Shown piece by piece: positions 53,428-61,867 of a stretch of DNA of 64,000 bases. A program made the position numbers and the translations under genes. The stretch lies in assembly GCF_001558695.1 (NCBI RefSeq), contig NZ_LNTU01000040.1, forward strand, positions 1 to 64,000. Direction: 5' to 3'. The notes under the pieces were generated by a model that saw only the letters and a program-made list of their open reading frames with translations, made no database searches and was not told where the DNA came from. How positions within the stretch are numbered: the first letter of the stretch is position 1; the number at the start of each line of letters is the position of its first letter. The DNA comes from Paramesorhizobium deserti (GTDB lineage Bacteria > Pseudomonadota > Alphaproteobacteria > Rhizobiales > Rhizobiaceae).

Positions 53428-54309
53428 ATGGCTGAAAGCTACCGCCGCGGCCACCCCGGCCATGCTCTCTTCATCCTGCCGTACCTCACGGCTTTCGTCG
53501 TGCTCCTCGCCTTCCCGCTCTTCTGGAGCATCTGGCTGAGCCTCCACAAGGTGGATTTGTTCGGGCCGGGGCGGTTCGTCGGGCTCACCAACTACACCAG
53601 GGTCCTGGCTGATCCGGTCTTCCTGCAGGCATTCCGCAACACCATCCTGTTCGTCGCGCTCAGCGTTCCGACCCTCGTGGCGCTTGGCCTTTTCCTGGCT
53701 CTGGCGTTGAACAGAACCACCCGCACCACCTCCTTCTTTCGCGGGCTTTTCTTTTCCTCGTCCGTTCTGTCAGTCACGATCGTCACGCTGATCTGGCGTT
53801 TCGTCTTCATCCCGAGGGACGGCCTGATCCCGGTCATTTTTGAACAGCTCGGCCTGCAGCCGATCAACTTCCTGTCCACCTCCGGCTGGTCGCTGTTCGC
53901 GGTTGGCGTGGCAACGGTCTGGTGGTGCCTTGGCCTGCCGATGATGCTCTTCCTTGCGGCGCTTCAGCAGATCCCGGCGGACCTCTACGAAGCCGCGGCA
54001 CTCGACAATGCAAGCCCCTGGCGCGTACTGAGACGCATTACCCTGCCATCGATCGCAAGGACGATCATGCTGGTGACGATCATCCAGATCGTCATGCAGT
54101 TCCAGCTTTTCGGCCAGGCGCAGCTGATGACGAATGGCGGCCCCAACGGCACGTCGCGCCCACTCGTCATGTATATCTACGAAACAGGCTTTATCCGCTG
54201 GGACGTCGGCAAAGGGGCGGCTGCCTCCGAGCTTCTCTTCCTCATCATCCTGTGCGCCGCCATGGTCCAGTACATCATCTCGACCAGAAAACCGGAGGTC
54301 AGGGAATGA
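53428..54309 (+). CDS. Sugar ABC transporter permease (MalF/UgpA type)
   Basis: This 293-residue permease has six membrane segments, starting HALFILPYLTAFVVLLAFPL, and the EAA loop YEAAALDNASPWRVLRRITL. ATG 53428 lies one base after the ATPase stop. The last residues overlap the next permease by ATGA. It forms half of the membrane channel. Confidence 0.93.
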   Translation: MAESYRRGHPGHALFILPYLTAFVVLLAFPLFWSIWLSLHKVDLFGPGRFVGLTNYTRVLADPVFLQAFRNTILFVALSVPTLVALGLFLALALNRTTRTTSFFRGLFFSSSVLSVTIVTLIWRFVFIPRDGLIPVIFEQLGLQPINFLSTSGWSLFAVGVATVWWCLGLPMMLFLAALQQIPADLYEAAALDNASPWRVLRRITLPSIARTIMLVTIIQIVMQFQLFGQAQLMTNGGPNGTSRPLVMYIYETGFIRWDVGKGAAASELLFLIILCAAMVQYIISTRKPEVRE

Positions 54310-55157
54310 GCCGGGATCAATCGACTTACAGGCCCGAAACCCTGACCGCCAGCCGGCCGCTGCTGTGGATCGCCGCTCTCCTGTCGGTGGTGATGATGGC
54401 CCCGGTCGCCTGGCTGGTCGGCCTTTCGATCAAGAACAACCGGGAGCTCATGCTGGGAACAGAGTCCGTTTTCCGGCTGCCCTACACGCTCGTCAACTAT
54501 GTCAACATCCTGCATTCCTCCCAGGCCTTCGGCTGGTTCTTCAACAGCATGATCGTCGCCATCGGCCAGACGATTGGCGTGCTCGTCCTGTCGTCTCTGG
54601 CCGGCTACGCCTTCGCCCGCCTCGAATTCCCGCTCCGGCGGACGATCTTCGTCATCGTCCTCTTCGGGCTCGCGGTGCCGGAACAGGCGGTCATCATCGC
54701 CCGTCACCAGATGTTCAACTGGTTCGGCCTCCACAACAGCCATCTCGGCCTGATGCTGCCCGGCATGTCGTCGGCCTTCGGCGTGTTCCTGATGACCCAG
54801 TTCTTCCGGGCGATCCCCAAGGAGATCGACGAGGCAGCGTTGCTCGACAACGCTTCGCAATGGCGCATCTTCTGGAAGATCATGCTGCCCTTGACCCTGC
54901 CGGCGCAGGCGACGCTCGGCATCTTCACCTTCCTGCACGCGTGGAACGATTACTGGTGGCCGCTGATCTCCGCCACGAAGAAGGAGATGTACACGCTCAC
55001 CATCGGCATCGCCTCGTCGCAAACCAATTTCGCGCAAAGCGAAGGGCTCGGATTCCTGAGCGCACAGGCCGTCTTCGCCAGCCTGCCGGTGCTGATCGTC
55101 TACATTTTTTTCCAGCGTCATATCGTGACCGCCGTTTCCGGCGGCGCCGTGAAGTGA
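54306..55157 (+). CDS. Sugar ABC transporter permease (MalG/UgpE type)
   Basis: This 283-residue permease has six membrane segments (first LLWIAALLSVVMMAPVAWLV) and the EAA loop DEAALLDNASQWRIFWKIML. The N-terminal ~20 residues are cytoplasmic. It overlaps the MalF-type gene by ATGA. The short repeat hairpin at 55205-55247 separates it from the binding-protein gene. Confidence 0.93.
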   Translation: MSRDQSTYRPETLTASRPLLWIAALLSVVMMAPVAWLVGLSIKNNRELMLGTESVFRLPYTLVNYVNILHSSQAFGWFFNSMIVAIGQTIGVLVLSSLAGYAFARLEFPLRRTIFVIVLFGLAVPEQAVIIARHQMFNWFGLHNSHLGLMLPGMSSAFGVFLMTQFFRAIPKEIDEAALLDNASQWRIFWKIMLPLTLPAQATLGIFTFLHAWNDYWWPLISATKKEMYTLTIGIASSQTNFAQSEGLGFLSAQAVFASLPVLIVYIFFQRHIVTAVSGGAVK

Positions 55158-55204
55158 CTTCTATACCGGCCGGGAGGAGTTGGTCGGTAGGTTGGTTTTT
55201 AGCT

Positions 55205-55247
55205 GCATGATCTTATCCGAAAAGTCTGCAACTTTTCGGGATCATGC
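55205..55247. repeat. Rhizobial-type interspersed palindromic repeat
   Basis: GCATGATC (55205-55212) is mirrored by GATCATGC (55240-55247), and CCGAAAAGT (55217-55225) by ACTTTTCGG (55231-55239), around CTGCA. This nested palindrome with GATCATGC ends and an AAAAGT/ACTTTT core is the form of a short repeat spread through many rhizobial genomes. In the transcript it makes a strong hairpin 21 bp before the binding-protein start. Confidence 0.75.
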
Positions 55248-55267
55248 TCAAAGGGAGAGGCAGTATC

Positions 55268-56578
55268 ATGCGACGTTTTCTTTTATGCACAGCAGCAATG
55301 GCCGCTCTGAGCTGGAGCAGTTTTGCCCATGCCCAGACCGTAATCGAACTTCAGCGCTTCTTCGGCGCCTGCGAAGCCGACTATGGCAAGGTCACGGACG
55401 TCTCCTCCGCCGTCGGAGAATGCGGCATCATCACTTCGCTCATCAACAAGTTCGGGGCCGACAACCCCGATATCGACGTTAACGTGACCACCGTCGAATG
55501 GCCGGGCTACGATCAGCTAAACGCTCAGCTCGCGTCGGGCGCCGCACCCGATGTGGTGTCGATCCACTATTCGGCAATCTCGGATTATCAGGCGCGCGGC
55601 CTGATCGAACCCGTCGATGAAATCCTAGCAGCGCAAGGCATCGATCCCGCGAGCTTCACCGACGCGGCGCGGAGCGGCGTCACCAAGGAAGGGCAGATGT
55701 TCGGCCTGCCCTTCGACAACTGGACCATGCTCTTCCACGTCAATCTCAACCTCATGAAGGAGGCCGGCCTCGTCAACGCCGACGGCACGCCGATCCTGCC
55801 CAAATCGATCGACGAATTCTTCGCCCAGGGCAAGCAGTTCAAGGAAAAGACCGGCAAGCCTTATCTCGTGCAAATCCTCGCAAACGAAACCGCGGTTTAC
55901 GCCCGCATGCTCTACACATTCCTGCAGCAGCAGAATTCCGATTTCTTCGCCGATCCGACGAAGATCAAATTAATGACGCCGGAAGCGAGGAACGTCGTCG
56001 AATTCATGAAGCGGATTAATGATGAAGGGCTTACAACGCCCGGCCTCGATTATGCCGCCGCCGTTTCCGCCTTTGCCAATGGTGCGGGCGGCATCGCCGT
56101 CAACGGCACCTGGCTGATCGGCGACTATGTCGCGCAATCCGAAAAGAGCGATACCGCGCTTGCGGGCGGCTATACCGTTTATCCCGTCCCGCAGCTTTTC
56201 CCCGAACGCGACAGCACATACGCCGACGGCCATGCCTGGGTACTGCCGAAGAAGGACCGTACCGCGGAACAAACCGCCGCGCTCGGCAAGCTCTTCAAGT
56301 TCCTCGCCGAGAATGATTTCCAATGGGCCCGGACCGGCCATCTGCCCGCGGTCAAGGCGGTCTTCGACATGCCGGAGTTCAAGGCGCTGCCCTTCCGCGA
56401 TAATATCGCGAAGATCGCCGAAACCGGCAGGTCGCTGCCGGCGGAAGTCCAGCGCCAGTTCGCCATTCAGGACATCATCGGCGATGAAATAGGCGCGGCG
56501 ATCAATGGCGACAAATCAGTAGATGACGCCTTGGAGAGCGCCGAGAGCCGCATCAACGACCTGCTGGCTAATATCTGA
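55268..56578 (+). CDS. Sugar ABC transporter substrate-binding protein
   Basis: This 436-residue protein has a signal peptide (MRRFLLCTAAMAALSWSSFA, cut near AHAQ) and the family 1 sugar-binding fold: VTTVEWPGYDQLNAQLASGA then APDVVSIHYSA, FGLPFDNWTMLFHVNLNLMK, and GIAVNGTWLIGDYVAQSEKS. AAAGGGAGAGG precedes ATG 55268. Here the binding protein is the last gene of the importer, not the first. By context the ligand is an arabinoside. Confidence 0.93.
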   Translation: MRRFLLCTAAMAALSWSSFAHAQTVIELQRFFGACEADYGKVTDVSSAVGECGIITSLINKFGADNPDIDVNVTTVEWPGYDQLNAQLASGAAPDVVSIHYSAISDYQARGLIEPVDEILAAQGIDPASFTDAARSGVTKEGQMFGLPFDNWTMLFHVNLNLMKEAGLVNADGTPILPKSIDEFFAQGKQFKEKTGKPYLVQILANETAVYARMLYTFLQQQNSDFFADPTKIKLMTPEARNVVEFMKRINDEGLTTPGLDYAAAVSAFANGAGGIAVNGTWLIGDYVAQSEKSDTALAGGYTVYPVPQLFPERDSTYADGHAWVLPKKDRTAEQTAALGKLFKFLAENDFQWARTGHLPAVKAVFDMPEFKALPFRDNIAKIAETGRSLPAEVQRQFAIQDIIGDEIGAAINGDKSVDDALESAESRINDLLANI

Positions 56579-56654
56579 AGTCTGGACGACACCAGGCATA
56601 TTTGATCAGGCTTGCATGATGGCGTGGAGGCCAACATGCAAGCCAAATCGATTA

Positions 56655-57749
56655 TCAGTCAGCCGGCCCGAAATACCTGGTTCGCAGGTCATCGATCTCG
56701 CCGGCATCAAGAGCCCCGAGCAGTTCAACGGTCAGCGACCGGGTCAAGGGACTTTGACGTGGAAGGGCGAAGCCGTATTTGTCCTTCTCGAACAGTCTCC
56801 CCACCACATCCACCGGCTGATCAGGGTGGGTATGCGCATAATATTCGAGGACCGTCGCGTCGTGGATGATTGCGGCCACATCGCCGTTCACCAGAGCCTC
56901 GACGGCATTGTCGATTCCAGGATAGACCCGAACGCGCAAACCCTCCTCCCGTGCAAAATCCTCCTGGACCGTGCCGTCCATCACGCCGACCGTCTTGTCC
57001 GCCACATCGTCAAGGCTGTTGATCTGGCTTGTAAGCGAAAGGGTCGTCATCACGCTGGTGACTGAAGAGGTCACAAAGGCAAGGACGGCAATGCCGCAGA
57101 CAAGCCAAAGCCCCTGCCAGATGCGCCCGACCCAGCCGAACAGGTTCTTTCGCGAGGGGGGCCTGCCGGATGTGGCGACAGACATTACGGCGTAGAAGCT
57201 TTCGGCGATGCCGTCGCGCCAGCGCTTGGGGAAGGATTCATCGAACCGGCGATCGAAGAGCGTGAGGAGAAGCGTCGCAACTACGATGATCGAAGCGATC
57301 CAGGCATAGGCTTTAAGGAAGCCGGCATCGCTCAGCCCCGCGATCAGACCGCCGAAGTTGCTTCCCCGCTCCGTCCCGACCATGAGGCGATCACCACCGT
57401 CAAACCAGGGTTGGGTAAAGTCGACACGCCTGGCCCGGGATTGGTTGATGGTCAGGTTCGTCACGGCGACATCCAAATTGCCGGAGGCAGTCGCCTGAAC
57501 AAGATCGTGAACGGTTTCGAACTGGACGTAGCGGTATTGACGACCGAGTTTCGCTGCGACGTTCTCCCAGAGATCGACCGCCATACCAGTGAAGCGTCCG
57601 CTATCATTCATTACGAAAGGCGGATTGACGAAAAGGCCCACCTTCAGCGGCTCCGAAGGCTGTTGCACCTGGGCCGTAGCCATCGGCAACAGAAACATCA
57701 GCAGGAGCATGAATGAAATTGACGACCTTTTCATTGCCTGCCTAAACAT
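56655..57749 (-). CDS. Ionotropic-glutamate-receptor-like protein (SBP_bac_3 with channel segment)
   Basis: This 364-residue protein has a signal peptide (SSISFMLLLMFLLPMATAQ), a split amino-acid-binding domain (S1: LKVGLFVNPPFVMNDSGRFT, SRARRVDFTQPWFDGGDRLM; S2: LDDVADKTVGVMDGTVQEDF, DVAAIIHDATVLEYYAH) and, between the lobes, membrane segments AYAWIASIIVVATLLLTLFD and WQGLWLVCGIAVLAFVTSSV with a pore-like loop FYAVMSVATSGRPPSRKNLF. This is the layout of bacterial glutamate-receptor channels such as GluR0, but without the K+-filter TVGYG. The start is uncertain (57749, 57734 or 57767). It is transcribed opposite to its neighbours. Confidence 0.8.
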   Translation of the reverse strand: MFRQAMKRSSISFMLLLMFLLPMATAQVQQPSEPLKVGLFVNPPFVMNDSGRFTGMAVDLWENVAAKLGRQYRYVQFETVHDLVQATASGNLDVAVTNLTINQSRARRVDFTQPWFDGGDRLMVGTERGSNFGGLIAGLSDAGFLKAYAWIASIIVVATLLLTLFDRRFDESFPKRWRDGIAESFYAVMSVATSGRPPSRKNLFGWVGRIWQGLWLVCGIAVLAFVTSSVTSVMTTLSLTSQINSLDDVADKTVGVMDGTVQEDFAREEGLRVRVYPGIDNAVEALVNGDVAAIIHDATVLEYYAHTHPDQPVDVVGRLFEKDKYGFALPRQSPLTRSLTVELLGALDAGEIDDLRTRYFGPAD

Positions 57750-57769
57750 CCACCCCTTCCATCTCAATC

Positions 57770-58248
57770 ATGCAGATATACTAAGGATACGCCTCATTAT
57801 ATAGTTTATTCATGGTAATTATTCCTACTATTTGTTAAAATCGCTTATATATACCAAGTATTCTATATTATAGAAAGTATATATACAGCAACAACCTCAT
57901 GTCACTTCAATTGAAGTGTTATTTCTATTATATTTTACTATTAATTCAGCAAATAAGATTTCGTAACTTCGATTACATTTAAACCGAAGTTATCGCATAT
58001 TATTTTTTCTTGCCACAAGTTAGACTTTTATGCAACATTCGACGTCCTGGGTGGCGGGCATCAAATGATGCACGGAGAGGGATACCGATATATTCAGTAA
58101 GCCGGCTTCGGCTTGTTCATCCTCACCAATTAATTCCCCAAGACGGGCTGAGTTATTGGGTGCGCGAGCCACCTGTCGCCTATGCGCAAAGCAGGTGCCA
58201 TCCTTCCGGTGCTCTCCTTTCGACAATCAATCGTACCTGGAGAAAGCA
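57770..58248. promoter_or_regulatory. AT-rich 480-bp intergenic region with several palindromes
   Basis: From 57770 to about 58010 the sequence is strongly AT-rich, unlike all neighbours. It contains TTCTATATTATAGAA (57861-57875) nested between TATATATAC (57846-57854) and GTATATATA (57877-57885), the perfect palindrome CACTTCAATTGAAGTG (57903-57918), and TAACTTCG (57964-57971) with CGAAGTTA (57985-57992). From 58010 to 58248 base composition returns to normal and I see no gene. The region separates the divergent channel gene and the small envelope-protein genes. Confidence 0.65.
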
Positions 58249-58494
58249 ATGAAGAAATCAATCGTGACAATCGTGCTCTCGGGCACTTTCGCGCTTTCGG
58301 CGTGCCAGTCGTCATCGGATCCGAACGTTCGGGCGCAGAATGCGGAATTCGGCTGCATCGCGGGCACTGTTGGCGGCGCGATCGTGGGTGGCCTCATCGG
58401 CAGCACCATTGGCGGCGGAACCGGACGGGTCATCGGTTCGGCAATCGGCATCGGCGGCGGCGGCTATCTTGGCAACCGCCTTGCTTGCGGCTGA
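58249..58494 (+). CDS. Small glycine-zipper lipoprotein
   Basis: This 81-residue protein has a lipoprotein signal (MKKSIVTIVLSGTFALSAC, lipobox LSAC) and then a glycine-zipper segment (IAGTVGGAIVGGLIGSTIGG, GRVIGSAIGIGGGGYLGN), like the SmpA/YmgG/17-kDa antigen type. It is probably attached to the outer membrane or inserted in it. TGGAGAAAG precedes ATG 58249. First of five small exported proteins in a row. Confidence 0.82.
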   Translation: MKKSIVTIVLSGTFALSACQSSSDPNVRAQNAEFGCIAGTVGGAIVGGLIGSTIGGGTGRVIGSAIGIGGGGYLGNRLACG

Positions 58495-58517
58495 GACAGG
58501 AAGAGAGGGACAACACG

Positions 58518-58865
58518 ATGAAATCCATAATTGCGACGATGGTTTCCGCGCTGCTGGTTTGCACCGGCGCAGCCATGGCCCAGGAAGCCATGTACAAGGG
58601 GCAACAAGATCATATCGACGCCGATAAGAGCGGCGAGGTGAGCCGGCAGGAGTATCAGGCTTTTATGACGAATGCCTTCGGAAAGCTGGATGCCGATAAA
58701 AACGGCTCTCTCAGCCAGGCCGAGACGGCCAACATCCTGACTGCGGATCAGTTCGCGGCAACCGATGCGAACGGTGATGGCCGCGTCAGCAAGGACGAGC
58801 TCATGAACCGGGTAATGCAGGATTTCTCTGCGGCAGACAAGAACGGCGACGGCAGTCTGCAATAG
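58518..58865 (+). CDS. Exported EF-hand protein
   Basis: This 115-residue protein has a signal peptide (MKSIIATMVSALLVCTGAAM ending AMAQ) and a series of EF-hand-like calcium loops: DADKSGEVSRQEY, DADKNGSLSQAE, DANGDGRVSKDE, and an incomplete last DKNGDGSLQ ending at the stop. It is likely a periplasmic Ca2+-binding protein. The final loop ends before its last ligand, so three full sites remain. AGAGGG precedes the start. Confidence 0.85.
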   Translation: MKSIIATMVSALLVCTGAAMAQEAMYKGQQDHIDADKSGEVSRQEYQAFMTNAFGKLDADKNGSLSQAETANILTADQFAATDANGDGRVSKDELMNRVMQDFSAADKNGDGSLQ

Positions 58866-58961
58866 CCTTCCGGCCGGCGCTCAAGCCGCTCTTGATTGCC
58901 GGCATGCTGACCATGGACCGGATGGAGGACCTATCGCCCTCGGTAAGGCAGAGGAATGATT

Positions 58962-59318
58962 ATGCTTCGATACATGGCAATCGCATTTTTTGCGCTGATG
59001 CTTGCCGGCTGCGTGAGCCCGGAAGAACAGCGCGCAATGGATCAGGACAAGTGTTCCTCGTTCGGGTTCGCGCAGGGAACAGACGCGTTTGCAAACTGCA
59101 TGATGCAGCAAGACAGCCAGCGGGCGGATCTTGAGCAACGGCAATGGGAAGCGGATGAAAGGGCCGATGCCGAGCGCAGCCAGCAACGTTCACGAGACAA
59201 TTATATCGATCCAACCCCGCAATACGACAGGGACGGTAATCCGAATTTCGATACGCAAGGCAATTATCAAGGATGCCATGGCATCGGCTGCGAGGTCGAT
59301 ACACCGGACGATTCTTGA
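58962..59318 (+). CDS. Small lipoprotein of unknown function
   Basis: This 118-residue protein has a lipobox (MLRYMAIAFFALMLAGC), then a hydrophilic part rich in Gln, Glu, Asp and Arg (SQRADLEQRQWEADERADAE) and a DYIDPTPQYDRDGNPNFDTQ-like C-terminal stretch with paired Cys (CHGIGC). Cys residues in DQDKCSSFGFAQGTDAFANC resemble a conserved DKC..GF..GT..FA.C pattern of small alphaproteobacterial envelope lipoproteins. AGAGGA precedes ATG 58962. Function is unknown. Confidence 0.78.
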   Translation: MLRYMAIAFFALMLAGCVSPEEQRAMDQDKCSSFGFAQGTDAFANCMMQQDSQRADLEQRQWEADERADAERSQQRSRDNYIDPTPQYDRDGNPNFDTQGNYQGCHGIGCEVDTPDDS

Positions 59319-59350
59319 TGACCCCACAGCAAAAAAAGAGGAAGACCAAG

Positions 59351-59782
59351 ATGTCCCCATTCATCGGCTTCATCCAGCGGCATGCCATAGCCATCCTCAC
59401 GGGACTCGGAATGACGCTGACGCCCGCTTTCGCCGCGAGCAAAGCCTGCGACGGTGTCAAGATTGAAATGACGACGGCGCGCAAGCTGGCTTATGCTCCT
59501 CTCGTCGCCTCGGCGATGAACACCAAGATCAAACCTGCTCAGGTAGAGTTCAGCGCCATCATGGAAAGCGGCAACTGGAGCGCCGCTTATGTCTCCACGC
59601 CGGTAAGCGATGACGGCGTGATGTTCTTCCAGACGGTCAACGGCAAGAAGCGGTTTCGTGATGTGTGGGGCGGCTATGCCGAACCGTCGGAAAAACCTGA
59701 GCTGGTATCCTGGGCGAAGAAACTTGGAGCGCCAGAAAATCTGGCAAGATGTTTCGCCGAGACCGTCACGAGTGATGAATGA
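59351..59782 (+). CDS. Small exported protein of unknown function
   Basis: This 143-residue protein has a signal segment (HAIAILTGLGMTLTPAFAAS) followed by a compact mixed domain (ACDGVKIEMTTARKLAYAPL, ESGNWSAAYVSTPVSDDGVM, FFQTVNGKKRFRDVWGGYAE) with two Cys that could pair. GAGGAAG before ATG 59351 supports this start over 59318. I do not recognise the family; the context is an envelope-protein cluster. Confidence 0.75.
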   Translation: MSPFIGFIQRHAIAILTGLGMTLTPAFAASKACDGVKIEMTTARKLAYAPLVASAMNTKIKPAQVEFSAIMESGNWSAAYVSTPVSDDGVMFFQTVNGKKRFRDVWGGYAEPSEKPELVSWAKKLGAPENLARCFAETVTSDE

Positions 59783-59846
59783 TGACGGCGACAATGTACT
59801 TGAGCTCCTGCCGATCAACAGCTGTATCCCAAACGGAGGATAATCA

Positions 59847-60254
59847 ATGAAAACCGCGATACTGACGGCTGCCATGGTTCTCACCATGCAGGCTCCGGCC
59901 TTTGCCGAGGACAAGTGCGCCGATGCCCAGGATCAGGCCACCATGAACCAGTGCGCCGATGCTTCGTTCAAGAAATCCGACAAGAAGCTCAACACGCTCT
60001 ACAAGCAGATCGAAGCCCGCCTCAAGGATGACGCCGATACCAGGAAGCTTCTTATCAAAGCGCAGCAGGACTGGGTCAAATTTCGCGACGCGGAATGTAC
60101 TTTCCAGACCGCAGGGGCCGCCGGAGGAAGCGTGATGCCAATGCTCACCGCGCAGTGCATGGACGGCCTGACGCAATCCCGTGTCAAGGATTTCGAGAGC
60201 TATCTGAATTGCCAGGAAGGCGACATGAGCTGCCCCGTTCCGGCCGCGAACTGA
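59847..60254 (+). CDS. LprI-type (DUF1311) lysozyme-inhibitor-like protein
   Basis: This 135-residue protein has a signal peptide (MKTAILTAAMVLTMQAPAFA) and the DUF1311/LprI domain: CADAQDQATMNQCADASFKK, LNTLYKQIEARLKDDADTRK, LIKAQQDWVKFRDAECTFQT, AQCMDGLTQSRVKDFESYLN. Conserved Cys residues probably form disulfides. Relatives inhibit lysozyme in the periplasm; that activity is inferred. CGGAGGA precedes the start. Last of the five small exported proteins. Confidence 0.88.
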   Translation: MKTAILTAAMVLTMQAPAFAEDKCADAQDQATMNQCADASFKKSDKKLNTLYKQIEARLKDDADTRKLLIKAQQDWVKFRDAECTFQTAGAAGGSVMPMLTAQCMDGLTQSRVKDFESYLNCQEGDMSCPVPAAN

Positions 60255-60322
60255 CAGATTCCACCGCTGATTTGATTACGATAACGCGGCGGCGTGCTCG
60301 TCGCCGCCATCTTACCTTGCTG

Positions 60323-61867
60323 CTAATGCTCCCTGAAGGCCATGGTTAGGATGTGGTCCTCCGTCATCTCATTGCGGCTAAGGACGCCGGCGAGACGTCC
60401 TTTGGAAAGAACAGCCACGCGATCGCACAGCGCGAGAATTTCAGGAACTTCCGAAGAGGCCATCACAACCGTGAGCCCATGTTCGGCTTCACGCGCGATG
60501 ATACTATAGAGATCGACCTTCGCGCCAACGTCAACCCCGTGCGTGGGCTCATCGAGTAGAAGTAGCCGGGGATTGGCCATAAGAGCGCGAGCGAAGATCA
60601 CCTTCTGCTGATTGCCGCCCGAGAGGGTCGAAATCCGCTGATCGTCCGACGCCATCCGGATACCCAGCGATGCGCGGAATTCCTCCATGCGCTGCTTTTC
60701 GCGGGAACTGTTTTTAAACGGACTTCGGGAAAACCGCCGCAAGCTGCTGATCGAGGCATTATCCCTCACCGAATGGAGCGGCAGGATACCAGCCGTTTTG
60801 CGACCTTCCGGCACAATGACAACGCCCGACCGAACAGACACGCTCGGATCCCGGACAACGTGTTTTTCGCCGAAAAGCTTGATTTCGCCTGATTTCAGTT
60901 TCCGCACGCCATGGATGAGATCGAGAAGCTCCGTACGCCCGGCACCCACCAGACCGAATAGACCGAAAATCTCTCCCTTGCGCACTTCAAGATCAACCTC
61001 ATGGAGATGTCGGCCATCACTGACGTTCTCCAGTTTGAGGGCGATTTCGGTTGCCGGTATGTGGCGCGGCCGGTGTTCGTAGATCGCGGGTTTACCCGTC
61101 ATGTCAGTGACGATTTGTTCGCGACTTGTTTCCCGCGCCGGACCCTCACTGACGATAGACCCGTTACGAAGCACGACAATGCGATCGCAGAGCGCCAGCG
61201 CTTCTTCAAGACGATGCGTAATGAAAACGATGGCGGCGCCCCTGTTGCGCGCCTCACGCACATAGGCCGTAAAGCCCTCGACCTCATGCGGCGTGAGCGA
61301 GGATGTCGGCTCGTCCAGAATGAGCAGGCTCGGGTCACGCGCCGCGGCCCTGGCGATTTCGACCAGTTGCTGTTCCCCCGCCCTGAGCGTTCCCGCCTCC
61401 CGCAACGGATCAATATTTGAGGCACCAACCCGAGCCAGAATTCTTCCGGCGGCCGTCCGCATGGCCGACCCGTCGACGAAGCCAAGCTTCGTTTTCGGCA
61501 TGCGGCCAAGATGCAGATTCTCGGCGACGCTCAGCGCACCGATCACAGACAGTTCCTGATGCACGAAGCTGACACCTGCCGCGATACCTTCCGCAACGCT
61601 CAAGAAGCAAATCGGCTTGCCATGCATTTCGATGCTTCCAGCATCAGCTTGCAGCCCGCCGGAGAGAATTTGCATGAGCGTCGACTTGCCGGCACCGTTT
61701 TCGCCCAGAAGTCCGACGACTTCCCCTGGATAGAGATCGATATCCACGGAGCGGAGGACATGGTTGCCGCCGAAACTCTTGGCAATGCCGCGCGCGCTGA
61801 TGAACGGCGCACGCAGCAGCGAACCGACGGTAGAATGGCCAACCGGGGAGATCACGTCACTTGGCAT
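60323..61867 (-). CDS. Sugar ABC transporter ATP-binding protein (RbsA type)
   Basis: This 514-residue protein has two fused ATPase domains. The first (residues ~20-250) has Walker A GENGAGKSTLM, a LRAGEQQLVEIARAAA signature and LLILDEPTSSL. The second (~270-510) has a degenerate Walker A (FGLVGAGRTELLDL, as usual in RbsA), LSGGNQQKVIFARAL and LLLLDEPTHGVDVGA. It powers uptake of a ribose-type sugar or polyol. Its start overlaps the end of the binding-protein gene by 11 bp. Confidence 0.94.
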   Translation of the reverse strand: MPSDVISPVGHSTVGSLLRAPFISARGIAKSFGGNHVLRSVDIDLYPGEVVGLLGENGAGKSTLMQILSGGLQADAGSIEMHGKPICFLSVAEGIAAGVSFVHQELSVIGALSVAENLHLGRMPKTKLGFVDGSAMRTAAGRILARVGASNIDPLREAGTLRAGEQQLVEIARAAARDPSLLILDEPTSSLTPHEVEGFTAYVREARNRGAAIVFITHRLEEALALCDRIVVLRNGSIVSEGPARETSREQIVTDMTGKPAIYEHRPRHIPATEIALKLENVSDGRHLHEVDLEVRKGEIFGLFGLVGAGRTELLDLIHGVRKLKSGEIKLFGEKHVVRDPSVSVRSGVVIVPEGRKTAGILPLHSVRDNASISSLRRFSRSPFKNSSREKQRMEEFRASLGIRMASDDQRISTLSGGNQQKVIFARALMANPRLLLLDEPTHGVDVGAKVDLYSIIAREAEHGLTVVMASSEVPEILALCDRVAVLSKGRLAGVLSRNEMTEDHILTMAFREH

